Of a stretch of 64,000 bases of DNA, positions 23,707 through 45,800 are shown one piece after another (the first letter of the stretch is position 1; every line of letters starts with the position of its first letter). Source of the stretch: Chamaelirium japonicum (Eukaryota; Streptophyta; Magnoliopsida; Liliales; Melanthiaceae); contig OX393549.1 of the NCBI GenBank assembly GCA_947650365.1, positions 37,343,098 to 37,407,097 on the forward strand. Reading direction: 5' to 3'. The position numbers were made by a program, and so were the translations under genes. Below the pieces are notes generated by a model. That model saw only the letters and a program-made list of their open reading frames with translations, was not told the origin of the DNA and did no database searches.

Positions 23707-24199
23707 ATATGGGTCGGTTTCTGGGTCGAGGGTTGGTTAAGGAGAGATGGAGGGGAGTAGGTGGTCCAATTTTTTTTTAATGTTAAATCAAGTAAAATCC
23801 TGATAGTCCCAAACCCAAACACTAATCTCTTAATATTTTTAAATTTTAAAAATTAAAACAATTGACTTTTTCTTTGTTCTCGGCTTAGTTTAGATAGTAT
23901 AGAAGGGCACCGCTGAGACTGCATCGGTTGCAACCAACTGATATGGTATGGAACTATTCGGTGGATAGCCACTTAACAGTTCCACACCATGTTAGTTGAT
24001 TGCGATTGACAGATCTCCACTTGGGTTAGGATTTTGGTGGGTAGATGGAGCAGGCGAAAGGAGGGATGAGGGATGAGGAGGGGGGGGGGGGGGGGGGGGG
24101 GGGGTGTGGAGGATAGGGAGGAGGAAGAGGAAGGAGAGAGGAGTGAGATGCGACGGTAGCAAATAATGTGGGGAATATTTTTTGTCGCTCGATTCCTCC
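23705..24199. other. Intergenic with G25 run
   Basis: A 25-base G run at 24080-24104 sits in purine-rich sequence. Near 23940-23990 a partly inverted pair (GATATGGTATGGAACTATTC / GTTCCACACCATGTTAG) is visible. No gene. Confidence 0.45.
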
Positions 24200-24450
24200 A
24201 ACAATCAATTGATTATGTTTGAATTAGTTAGAGAGTTGTAGATTGAGAGTAGAGAGTAAAAAGAGTTGACACAGATGTTTGTTGATGAAGTTCGACCGTA
24301 GCACGTCTCCGTGCGGTAAGTCGTAACCTTAAATCTATTATCTCTTAGAAATGCAGAGCTATCCCACGAAAGGCCGAGGGAGGCTTGTACAAAAGATCTG
24401 AGAGAGGAAGGAGAGTAGTAGAAGGTTGGGGAATGAGACATGCCCTCACA
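24200..24450. repeat. Dispersed repeat family copy 2
   Basis: Shares GTTGATGAAGTTCG, CGTCTCCGTGC and the following C(A)ACCTTAAAT string with the copy at 21118-21755 and, less well, 61270-61660. Confidence 0.45.
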
Positions 24451-25519
24451 TTCGACTAGCTTGGACGCAAAACTCTGCTACTCCACACAAAGCTAAAGGT
24501 GCTTGAAAGTTGAACTAACAAAAGGTGTCAAAAAGTTCAAAAATCATTATGTTGTTATCTTGAGGTGCATTTATAGGTGCTAGCCTTTCATAACCATCGA
24601 GGATAATGTGGCAGCTTGCGATTGGTTCACGTGTCGACTTGTGACTAGTCCACATACGAGTATCTGTTGGCTGAGCTTCAGATGGGCCACAAACTATCCT
24701 CAAGGACCTTTGTTGGTATGCTGACTAGTCTTTGAATGGGCCACGAACTATTCTCGTGGGCCTTGGAGATGTGGGAAGGAGCATAGGGGAAAACTATGGA
24801 GTGGGTCATTAAAAGGGTTTCCCTCTCAAATCACCCATTCAGATATGAGTGATCGTCTCAATTCGGGGGACCCTATTGGTTTAGGGGTGCCATTAACAAC
24901 ACCCTCCGATAGAGGGTAGAGGACAATTTTAATGACCCACCTAATAGGTGGGCTAACAAAATCCTCAAGGGTTTTAGAAAATATTCGATGAAATAATTGT
25001 CGGGGCTGACGTGGTGCAACACATCGCACAACCATCCGATGAACTCACCATCGAAGGGAAGATCTCAGTTATGAAAGTTGATGTGTCACCCAAAATATGA
25101 AACTAAATGCAATTCACCCATCAGGACGTATGCATCCACGATTTGGTGCATATCACCTTCAATACTGAGTGCATCGGACGAATGTGAGATGTATGTTGCA
25201 CCCATCAGTCCCTACAACTATTTTACGTAATATTTTTTCTAGAGCAATGCTATTTAACCAAGCCCATAGCCGACCTAATAGCCAACCTGCATAGGTGGTT
25301 GTTGGCTATTATTAGGTAGCACTTATACAAAATGCCACTAGTGATGTTTGATACGACACTAGTGACTTTCAAAATTTAACTAGTAAGATTCAAAAAGCCA
25401 ATGAGCAGCTGCCGGCGTAGGCGTAGGTTGGTGATGGTGTTGACTATTGTGATGATTGAATATGATCTCTCTTTCCTTCAGGGGCTCATGTTAGAAGGTT
25501 TTGTTGACTCACCTGTCAT
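24451..25519. other. Intergenic sequence with MITE remnant
   Basis: At 25240-25330 the string AGAGCAATGCTATTTAACCA matches a repeat also present near 749. TATT(A)GGT words around 25275-25315 are partly inverted. No gene is supported. Confidence 0.4.
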
Positions 25520-26004
25520 TAGGGGTGGCAATCGGGTCGGGTCGGGTCGTGTCGTGTCGTGTCGTGTTCGTGTCCAAAAACCCCAGACCCGTACCCAACC
25601 CGTTTTAACTAATCGTGTCTAGATCCTAAACTCGTACCCGACCCGCCAATAAATGGGTAGATCCGATAAGACCCGTTTATCACCCGGACAATTCAGTTGA
25701 CCCGATCCGACCCAATCCGACTCGACCTGACCTGACCCGAAAGACCTGCTGGTATTATATATTATAGTATCGGATTGCGGGTAGACCCGACCCGACCCGA
25801 CTTGACACGACCCGTTGAATACTAAACGGGTCTTCCCGGGTCTACCGTGTCCAAACCCTAAACCCGGACCCGACCCGTTTATTAAACGGGTCTATCGTGT
25901 CGACCCGTTTACGATCCGAACCCGTTTAGCCCTGACCCAGACCCGCTAACTTTGTGTCGGGTCGTGTCGGGTTTACCGTGTCGGGTCCGAAATTGCCAGC
26001 CCTA
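25520..26004. mobile_element. hAT-like MITE
   Basis: Ends are TAGGGGTGGCAAT and ATTGCCAGCCCTA. The flanking octamers are CCTGTCAT (25512-25519) and CCTGTCAC (26005-26012), 7 of 8 identical. The 485-bp body is built of GGGTCGGGTC / GACCCGACCC and AAACGGGTC words and encodes nothing. It lies about 1 kb upstream of the WNK start codon. Confidence 0.85.
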
Positions 26005-26470
26005 CCTGTCACGTGGGTCAGAAAAAGAAAAAAAAAAAGAAAAAAAAAGAAATGCTATTTATGTTTTTACAACTAACGTGGCGTACAATTGGTGGTGTTA
26101 AAGATTTAAATATGGCTGGTGAAATTCAGCTAAAAAAAAAAAAAATTACAGAGGTAACTAACGGTAACGGTAGTGATTCCATAAGGTGGCCCGTACAGGA
26201 CTGATGCATCAACAGCCATCAATGAGGGATTTAGTACCATTCACTTGAGGTTGCCTGGAATCGGACGGTTCTGATGGATCCAGCACGCCACCTTACGTAC
26301 GGGACGTCTTATTGGATAATTTCTCAATGGTAAGTAAATCCAACCCAGATACCTGAACTGGGGTAAAGGGACGTTTTTCTGTTGAAGGTCTTTCCAAAAA
26401 AGGGCATCCTGCTCCGACCGGACACCTGTTCGATCTGGCCTTCTCTTCCGCCTCTGCCCCGTTAATCTCC
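26005..26470. other. A-rich intergenic sequence upstream of the WNK gene
   Basis: A-runs at 26026-26050 and 26131-26146. Nothing coding. This is where the distal promoter of the kinase gene would lie. Confidence 0.4.
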
Positions 26471-27019
26471 ATTACCCTCTCCTCCGCCACCGAGATCGGA
26501 TTCAGTCTAGGGTTAGGGTTTTCGTCCGCCCCCCTTACAATAAAAACCCCTCCTTTTGTATCAGCCCCCCCCCCCCCCCCCCCCCCTCTTCCCTCCCTTC
26601 CCCCTCTCTTCCTCCGCATCTTTCAATGGTTGCCCTTCTACCATTCTAGCGTTCGGGTCGCGCTCTCGAGCACCCCCCCGCCCCGAACGGAAGGATGTTG
26701 GCGGTTCCCTTGATCTGCTAATCGGTTATGGTGGGAGAATGAGGGGCCGGCGGCGTGCCATTCGGGGTGGGGTGATGGATCTGGGCTCACCGGAGATCCC
26801 GCCCGTCGTCGGATGCCGGTTCCGACTGAGGTCGGCGTTCGATTCGTTCTCCGTCGCCTCCGAGTCGTTCTCTGAAGCATTTCGCCAGATTCGGACCGGG
26901 CGAGCGGCCGCGGCTGCCATGCGCTCTTGAGAGGACCGCGTCCCTCTCTCTCTCTCTCTCTCTCTCTTTCCTTCTTTTCAGCCCAGTTGTTCGCTTCTGC
27001 TAGTCTGTAGGTTTTGTAA
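26471..27019 (+). promoter_or_regulatory. Probable WNK proximal promoter and 5' UTR
   Basis: GC-rich sequence with a C22 run (26565-26586) and a CT repeat (about 26943-26967) followed by CTTTCCTTCTTTT, all common in plant 5' leaders. No TATA box is clear, and the transcription start cannot be placed. The frame at 26556-26930 may be leader sequence rather than protein. Confidence 0.4.
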
Positions 27020-37026
<10,007 letters not shown>

Positions 37027-37245
37027 TTAATTGTATAATTCTCCTTCTTTCAACTCGAACAGTTTTCTCTTCTTTTTTGTTCTACTTTTTTTCGGTATTG
37101 TGTTGTTATGCCGACCGAAATAACTTCGTATATATTTTTCATAATTAATACATGTGGGGGCAAACCATGCCTTAATAAGTATGAATGAACAGTCTAGGTT
37201 TAGCCTGTAACTTAATTTAGTACTCATCTGTTTTTTCATTATTTT
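37027..37245 (+). other. Probable WNK 3' UTR
   Basis: T-rich sequence after the stop. Several weak AATAA-like strings occur, but no polyadenylation site can be fixed. Confidence 0.4.
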
Positions 37246-38114
37246 TATTTGGTAAAGGGTGAAGCTTGTGGATTGAATTTTTTGTGACCATCGAGGCGAA
37301 TTCCTCTATTAAAAGTTTGATAATTCGTGGTTTTGTTGATTTTTCTTGTACAATAATGAATTGACGCTTATGACCCTATTGTTTAATGTATGGGTTTTCA
37401 ACTGAGTGATTATAGATTAACTGTCGAAAACTGAGATTAATTCGAGAAAAGAAATGAAATGTTGGATATTCAATGACTCGACAGCCGTCACAGGGATCAG
37501 TTTTGTGAGTTTTTTTTCTTTTCTTGAAATAGTGGGTTGATGAGAAATTAGGAGTTTAAGGTGCACACCTTGCTGTCTCTATGACAGAAATACCCCTACC
37601 CTGTTGATCAAACCTGAGAGATGGACTTGGCTCGACACCGCGGCTACCCTTTTCGACTGTCACCTTCTCGGATCGACGGGTGGCCCATGCCCTGTCCAGG
37701 ACTGGCTGGACCATAAGGCCATTGAGGTGTTCTGCGAAGGCCCCAGGCTAAAAGAAGGCCTACAAGGCCCAAAGCCATTTATAAGTAACCTAAGAGCCCA
37801 TATTTAAAGAAGGCTCTAGACCCACTTAGATAGCCTAAGATCACATTATTAAGATATAAACCCAAGGTCTCATACAAAATAAAAAAAAATTTCCCATATA
37901 TTTTTCAACTTAGACCTCAACGGATATTGAGCTGGCCCTGGCCCTGGCCAACCAATGCGGTAGAGTCCACATTGGGAAGGAGGCTGGGAAGGAGAGACGG
38001 CGGCGATGACCGAAAAGGAGAAGGGAAGGCGGTAGATATGTCGTCGGAGTCGCCGTCATCGGGGAAGGAGGGCCACGGGTGGGGCATGCGGTGGCTTATG
38101 GGAAGGGGAAGAGG
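37246..38114. other. Intergenic sequence
   Basis: Bases 37700-37810 contain several GGCC(C)NNG words. At 37930-38110 a GC-rich purine stretch appears. No gene is supported. The octamer GGAAGAGG (38107-38114) borders the next element. Confidence 0.4.
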
Positions 38115-38996
<882 letters not shown>

Positions 38997-39474
38997 GGAA
39001 GAGATGAGATAGGGCATGAAGAAAATGGGGTATGTTGTGGATATACTTGTCATAAATAAAAAAAACAAGTCTATATAATATGGCACGGCGGTCTACATGC
39101 TGATTAGACAAAATGGGACAAGCTGACAAGACAAAAACATATGCTGACTAGATAAAAATGCTTCAACCCACAATCTCTCTCTCGCCTTGACTTGTACTTT
39201 TTCGTCACGTGTACTTTTCAAGACGCCATTGGGTTAATCATGATGGAGAAGGGGGATCTGTATTGATTATGCATTAATGGAGATATATAATCATGATTAT
39301 GAAAAAAAAAACTTCGATGTTAATTAATGAACATTTTGTGTTATTTGAGAGTGATTTAGCAAGGAAAATCCCTCAATTAATACAGAATTAATTGGCTCAC
39401 AAAGAAGGCAACCCAATCACTCGAAATCCCTCACGAAAATCACTCTCAAATCTCAATCAATATAAAAATCTTTA
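38997..39474. other. Intergenic sequence
   Basis: AT-rich. Bases 39330-39460 contain a partly inverted pair (GAGAGTGATTTAG..CCCTCAATTA / CCCTCACGAAAATCACTCTC). No gene. Confidence 0.4.
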
Positions 39475-39724
39475 GAGTAAATTACACTTTGCCCCCCGAA
39501 GTTTAGCTTAAAAACACTAAACCCCCTTATAGCTATAAAACAACATTTTGGCCCCTCCAATTCAGTTACGATCAGATAAAAATCACCAAACAAGGAAATT
39601 ATGTAGTTCGGGTGTATTGTGCTAAAATTTCAAACTTTAGGGAGCGATTTGGAACAAAATAAACTACATAGGAGTTAAGTGTTTTTGAGCAAAACTACAG
39701 AGGGGCAAAGTGTAATTTATCCTA
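39475..39724. mobile_element. MITE with 8-bp target duplication
   Basis: Ends GAGTAAATTACACTTTGCCCC and GGGGCAAAGTGTAATTTATCCT mirror each other, flanked on both sides by AATCTTTA (39467-39474, 39725-39732). The length is 250 bp, with no ORF. The 8-bp duplication points to the hAT superfamily, but the ends differ from the TAGGG group. Confidence 0.85.
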
Positions 39725-39971
39725 ATCTTTATTATCATCGAAGATATTTCGGTAAAATATTATCATCCACAAGGATACCTTTTTTTTTTTTGGTACATCA
39801 TACGGCTTTGGATCATTCATTTATGATCCGGAGATTCTCATACACGAGTGCCGAAATGTCCGAGAAAAATTGAGAATCCTAGAACCCCTCGATCGTCGAA
39901 ACTCGGGCTTTCTGTGCCAACCAGTGTGCTGCACTATTCGCAGTGCGCGTCACCCATTGGATGCTAACCTT

Positions 39972-40762
39972 TTTTTTTTTTGGTATTCATCAAGGGGTGA
40001 TCCCAACCAGATCTCCAAGAGGCGCCACATGCTGACGCAAGCAACTACTATCGGGGGAATCGCCAACATCGGCGATGACAAACACCGCCACTAGGTGGGG
40101 GAGAAGATAGTCGCCACTTCAGCGAAGGGGAAGCGCCAACCGGCGCACAAGTTAGACGCCACACCGGTGAACAACAAGATGCAAGAATGCAACCGGAAAT
40201 AAAAAAACCTAAAAAAAAAGATGAAACAAAAACCACCCCGCCCACCTTTTGGAGACAATGCCACCACCGGCTCTCGAAAAAAAAGACCAAAATAAGGCAA
40301 ACCACCGCTTTCAGCTTCAGCAGCCCGCCAAATTGTAGTACACCACAGCAGCACCCACCGCCTTTGATCAACGCCGCCATCCCAGCTTTGAGACCCACAT
40401 TGCCGGCCATCGGAGGCCAATCTGAAAAACCACGGCCACCAACAGGGGCGACGGGCCAGATCTGCTCCTTCGACTCCCTCCGGCGAGGAATAGCGCCCTC
40501 GAAGCCACATGGGAGCCGTCGAACAAGGTTGAGGGCCGCCGCACGTCTCCGGCTTGATGATCACAAAAAGCTTGCTACTGGGAGAGCCCCTATCTACACA
40601 AAGGAGATGAAGGGGGCCAGATCCCTCCCCCTAAAGCACCACCGATTTTTCGGCCTCCTCGGAGCTGTCGCTGGCGTCCAAGGAGGTCAAGATGGGGCTC
40701 CGAAACCCTAGCTCCGAGAGGGGGAGAAGGGGAAAAAAAACAGGGCGCTCTGAGCCACTTAC
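39972..40762 (-). mobile_element. Retroposon of about 790 bp, minus strand
   Basis: The 14-bp TGGATGCTAACCTT is repeated at 39958-39971 and 40763-40776. The insert begins on the plus strand with a T-run, that is, a poly(A) tail on the minus strand. Its 5' part on the minus strand is GC-rich (GGAGCTAGGGTTTCGGAGCC..). Minus-strand frames of 157 (40091-40564) and 120 (40048-40410) residues overlap and resemble nothing known. It could be a processed RNA copy, a long SINE or a LINE 5' UTR derivative. Confidence 0.75.
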
Positions 40763-40776
40763 TGGATGCTAACCTT

Positions 40777-41030
40777 GAATGCACGCACTGGTGAATCTGG
40801 TGAAAAACCAAAAAAATCTTCTAAGGACCCTTGGAATAGACTAAGCAGGGCCAGCTCGACCACAAGTTCAGTAAGGCGGTCACCAAAGACGGCCCCATGT
40901 AAAACAGAAGCCTCCAAGATCCAAACCTAACTAAATAGTTTCAGGTCCCGAATGAAAAGAAGGCCTGGCACACTTAATTAGCCCAAGCTCCCCTATAAGA
41001 TATAAACTTTTAAGGCCCTATATAAAATAA
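40777..41030. other. Intergenic sequence
   Basis: No gene. Contains the left target octamer TAAAATAA (41023-41030) of the next element. Confidence 0.45.
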
Positions 41031-41275
41031 GGGAAATTTTATTCATACCCCTAAAATCTGTAACTAGCCCCCGTCTCCCATCCGTTTTACATAACTTACA
41101 CAAAAATTTTAAAATATCATTTATACCCTTATCTTATACCCCACATCCAACTAAAACCTAAAACATAACATTTTGGGCATCGACTGCAATTGAAAAGAAA
41201 TTGCGGTCGAGATTCCCCCAATCGGATTCCTCCAAACGAGATCTAACCCTTCTAGCAATGGAAAAAGAAGAGAGA

Positions 41276-41359
<84 letters not shown>

Positions 41360-41600
41360 GGGGCTTCAACATCGGAAAGGAATGGGGTACCCTATACTCA
41401 TGGGGCTTCAACATCAGAAAGGAATGGGGTATGATCAAGATGGGACGTGACATTTAACTGGGATGTATTCAAGGTGGGGTGTTAGAGGAAAGGGTATTTT
41501 TGGGATAAAAATGGGGTATGATCAAAGAAAATGGGGTGTGTTCAAGTTTGTTGGAAATGGGGGCTAATTCCAGATTTTTGGGGTATGAATAATATTTCCT
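41031..41600. mobile_element. MITE with 8-bp target duplication and (CT)n core
   Basis: Ends GGGAAATTTTATTCATACCCC and GGGGTATGAATAATATTTCCT mirror each other, with arms of about 48 bp. TAAAATAA flanks both sides exactly (41023-41030, 41601-41608). The interior has a (CT)39 run at about 41279-41357, then a direct repeat of GGGGCTTCAACATC(G/A)GAAAG. Confidence 0.88.
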
Positions 41601-41717
41601 TAAAATAAAAGGGTGTTTTACAAATCAACCCTCCAATCTTCTCTATTTACACATAAACCTCTATAAAAGTGATATTTAGATATAATCCCCTCAATTCATT
41701 CAAATATTACATATTAA

Positions 41718-42171
41718 TAGGGCTGGCAATGGGTCGGGTCAGGTCGTGTTCGTGCAGTGTCCAAAACCACTAAACCCAGACCTGACCCGTTTAACTAATC
41801 GTGTCTAGACCCTAAACCCGTATTTGACCCTGTAAAACCCGTTTAAATTATTATTCTATATATTTTTTTAATTTTATATTTTGTTACAACTCTCCATCAA
41901 GGGTGTCCTGATCACAGCCATTCGTTGAACCCATCACACATTGTGATCGGATGCTGGGTAGACCCGACCCTATTTGACCCATTGATTTGTAAATGGGTCT
42001 TACGAATCTTAAACGAGTCGGAGACAAAACCCGGACCCGACCCGTTTACTAAACATGTTAGTTGTGTCGACCCGTTTACGACCTGAACTTGTTTAACCTA
42101 GACCCGAACCCGCTAATTTCGTGTCAGGTTATGTCGAGTCTGTCGTGTCGAGTCCAAAATTGCCAGCCCTA
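41718..42171. mobile_element. hAT-like MITE
   Basis: Ends TAGGGCTGGCAAT and ATTGCCAGCCCTA, flanked exactly by CATATTAA (41710-41717, 42172-42179). The 454-bp body matches the copies at 511, 25520 and 62645. No coding capacity. Confidence 0.92.
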
Positions 42172-42720
42172 CATATTAACGCCTGCAGTTAACTAACATC
42201 CAAAACGAGAGAATATTTTCGATTTCATCTTTAATATTTTACCTAAACTCTGTAAATACCCCTTCAATATGAGAATTTTTTGGATTAGGTCCATGTTAGA
42301 TTCGAGTGATACCTGTGTTTGTCTTGGATTAAGTCCATGTTCAATAAAGATAGATCAATTTAAGTAATTAAACCATGGGTAAATCAAATTTTTTTTCTTT
42401 AGATTAATGAAATAATAGTTTAAAGTAACTATTTTCTACATTGGTTGTCTAAGTATCCATTTTTTCATTGGTTCAATGATATTTTGTTCCTGACTTTCAA
42501 AGTCCTAATCGGTTCGGTGATGCCTATCCCTCCAAGCATGTTGGCACATTTATTAACTTTTAATCATAACAATTAAATACTCTTATTAACAGAAAAATCA
42601 ATATATTATGTTGTACTACAAAGGTCGTATGAGCACGCATGCATTCATGGTTTTCGAGAGCGGATGATATACCATAGATGCCATGCTTCGTGCCATAACA
42701 TTCGATACATTTTTTTTTAA
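42172..42720. other. AT-rich intergenic sequence
   Basis: No gene. Two GGATTA(A/G)GTCCATGTT strings near 42290 and 42330. Confidence 0.4.
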
Positions 42721-43191
42721 CTTGATTATGTTGTGCTGCAGGTTGTAGCTCATGGTGAGCAAGTTTTTCCACGTTTAAAAGAGAAATATGGAACGAAAAG
42801 TTGGTTTGCGAGTGAAGATGTTGCTGTTCTTGAAGAGCTAACATGTTGCTTTATGAGTATGTGTATGTTGCTCTTTCGTATTTTGTAGGGAATCTTGCCT
42901 CCATGTGAAATTTGTGGATTTTATCCGAAGCCTTTATCAATACTCAGCAATGTGTTATTCTGGCATACTCAGCAATGTGAGAAATCATTGAAAATGTATT
43001 TAGCCCCGACCAATTTGAACCCCAAACTAATTTTAATAAATGATGCCTCAAGGGTGTCTTGTTGTCGAAAGGCAGCCCGTTGATGTGCCGACAGGTGTGT
43101 TGCCACCAAAGGCGGTCCGCTGATTTGCCGACAGGTTTGTTGCCGCCGAAGGTGGCCCGCTGCAGTGCCGACAGGCACGGATATGCACTAG
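42721..43191 (+). mobile_element. Helitron 3' part with minisatellite
   Basis: The 3' end has hairpin GTGCC-GACA-GGCAC (43165-43178) and CTAG (43188-43191) followed by T. Before it are about three units of TGTTGCCGCCGAAGG(C/T)GGCCCGCTGA(T)..TGCCGACAGG, each about 45-50 bp, from about 43050. The 5' end was not found. Confidence 0.72.
42743..42845 (+). pseudogene. Exon-like fragment, product not recognised
   Basis: After an acceptor-like GTGCTGCAG the frame reads VVAHGEQVFPRLKEKYGTKS then WFASEDVAVLEELT, a charged, protein-like sequence quite unlike the flanks. It runs into a stop beyond ELTCCFMSMCMLLF. I cannot name the family. Its position just inside a Helitron end fits gene capture. Confidence 0.45.
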
Positions 43192-44640
43192 TTGAAAACA
43201 GTAAAAATCAGGGGCTGTTTATTGATGACTGGGGATGAATGAAAATTTTCTAAATAAAAATGATGTTGTGGGTTTTACAAAATATGATCGATTGTATCTT
43301 TGATAGAAGACCAATGATAAGGTGTAGCATTATAAAGTTTCTCTCATATGTGTTTCAAACTTTTAGTTCTAAACTTTGTTTCCAAAGCTTTACACCGAAA
43401 GCCTTTGGCCAAATGAATTGTTTTCTTTCTAACAATTTTTCCATCAAAATTTTCTTTTGTTGATGAGAACTTTAGTCCAATATTACTGGGAGAAAATAAG
43501 TGAGATAGGTATATATATGGAAGCTCATTCTAGCTCACTTGTATAGAGCGAGAAGATGAGGGTTATGTTATCAACATGAGCCACCTAAAATGCGGTGTAT
43601 CACACCGTATTGTCCAGGCTCACACGTGGCGTGGAAAATGAGCTATAGGACTTTTGACGTTTATTAAAAGCGCTTTCCACTTAGTACGGACGGTTTAAAG
43701 TCGTTGGGTTAGACTGTATGGTTGACCTAAAGGGTGCTTGCTAGAACTCATGTATCCATTGACCATCGAGGGATGCATTAGATTCTATAAAAGAAGGTCC
43801 ATACGAGCCTTGAAAAATCACTCCGAATCAAGTTATTTATCTCTTCTGCAAAGAACTCTCTGCCAGAATTGTTTTAAGTGTGTCCGGGTTTCAAGAGTGG
43901 TTTCTTTACTTTTGCTGAGTACAAAATCATAAATGTTTGTCATATCTTGGGAGCGAGTTACCGGTAACCCTATATGAGTCTCACTTTGTAAGAGGGGATA
44001 AATAACGCTTTAAAGAAAGTATATCTGATACGTACTTCAAGCTTTAATTGTTAAAGAGAGTATATCTCCTCCCGCTTACTCCAATAGTTGCTCCACACCC
44101 GTGTCGTATGTCAATTACACGATGCTACGTGTAGCCAAGTATTGCAATTGTTGAATGTTAATCGACTAGTACCATCTAGTTAGTTTCCCTCTTCAACTCA
44201 ATATATACTTCCTCAATAGCTTTTATTTTTTAGTCTCACATCTCTTCCTACCCACCTTTTAGCTCTCCCATTTCATCCCAAACATATTCTTTACCCTCTT
44301 CTAAAAGTCTTCAACCCTCATTCTTCCTCAAACTCTCAAGTACTCCCAAATTCTCTTTACATATATGGCTTTTGAAATCGTCGGCCCCACATCTTGTTCA
44401 GACTCCATCAAAACGCAAAGTCAAACAATTTAGGATGAAAATATGGACACTACAAGAGTCTGTCTAACAAAGAAGAAAAGCATAGTTTGCAATTTATACG
44501 GTTATGTCAGCAAGAATAATATATCGATAATCACTTTAAGACGCGAAAGTGCCACGTGAATGGATTTCCTAGTTGGACTTTGCACGAATCCTGAGATGAT
44601 GTTTTCCGAGTTGTGGTTGGACAATTTACAATGGGTCCCA
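43192..44640. other. AT-rich intergenic sequence
   Basis: No ORF with recognisable content, no clear inverted repeat and no RNA gene. Confidence 0.4.
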
Positions 44641-44943
<303 letters not shown>

Positions 44944-45145
44944 GTGTGTGTGTATTTGCTACCCAACTGGTACGCGACACTTGGCTTCAACTCAATCGAG
45001 ACCTGTCACGTGGATCATTAAAGGAAAATAATAGTGGCTACACTTGCACCCGGACGTTTGTGACCTGGCTGGTTCATTAATCAACTTAGATGGACGCATG
45101 CCCCGATTGGGTCGTATAAGCAAGTGGGAACCTTCTGACTAGGGG

Positions 45146-45396
45146 TTGCTCAGACTTAATTTTGATGGTGCCTTCGATGCTCGTACGGGGGTTTGGGGGT
45201 GCTGAATTTCTTGTTCGAGATCTCCGAGGCTCGGTGTGCCTCACTGGTTCCTGTGCGTTCCTTGGTTTCTGATGCAGCGGAGGCGGAATTACACGCTCTT
45301 TGGCTGGGGTTGCGGCTTCAATGTCAACGGTGGCCTCACGCCCTTGTCTGGATCGAAGGAGATTCATGGGCTACTTCGGCCGATCTAGGTTGGGGG
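45146..45396 (+). pseudogene. Retroelement RNase H fragment
   Basis: Three frames are needed: LRLNFDGAFDARTG (with the first catalytic Asp context), then EFLVRDLRGS, then AEAELHALWLGLRLQCQRWP followed by WIEGDSWATSADL. The order is that of the RNase H domain that follows reverse transcriptase in many plant non-LTR elements (NFDGA.., RD..G, AE..AL..GL, EGDS). Stops and frameshifts make it dead. No reverse transcriptase adjoins it. Confidence 0.8.
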
Positions 45397-45800
45397 CTAA
45401 GTAAAAAATGGAATAAAAAACACACTATACAGACATACATATATGAAATAAACAATAAACTCAACCGATACAAATTTTATATTTATAATAAATTATAAAT
45501 AAATCATTTACTTGTTCGATTAGAAGAAAAAGCTTTATTTGAACACTTGAGATCCAATTGATCTAAGTTCATAAGATCCCGCAAAAGATCCGACAGTTGA
45601 AAGGGAATTTGAAAAAAGGAATCGGGTATGCATAATTGATCATTTTTATGGTCCAGCTTCAAAGATTTTCGAACTGGGTGACTTGGCGCGGCATGGCAAC
45701 AATCTTTGCATGCACAAGCATTATTAATTAAGTTGTAACTATGGTTCCTTAGCGTTTTATGCAATAGTAGTGCAAGCATCCAACAAAAAGAAAAAGAGAA
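45397..45800. other. AT-rich unassigned sequence
   Basis: The minus-strand frame 45504-45779 has a hydrophilic stretch (DHKNDQLCIPDSFFQIP..) that looks protein-like, but I cannot place it. Composition resembles plastid DNA; this was not confirmed. Confidence 0.3.

Noticed and set aside
40187..40711. Plus-strand ORF of 174 residues
   Set aside because: It lies inside a retroposon whose sense strand is minus, as shown by the T-run at the left target duplication.
45504..45779. Minus-strand ORF as a plastid-derived gene
   Set aside because: Composition and some residues suggested plastid DNA, but I could not match it to any plastid gene, so it is left unassigned.
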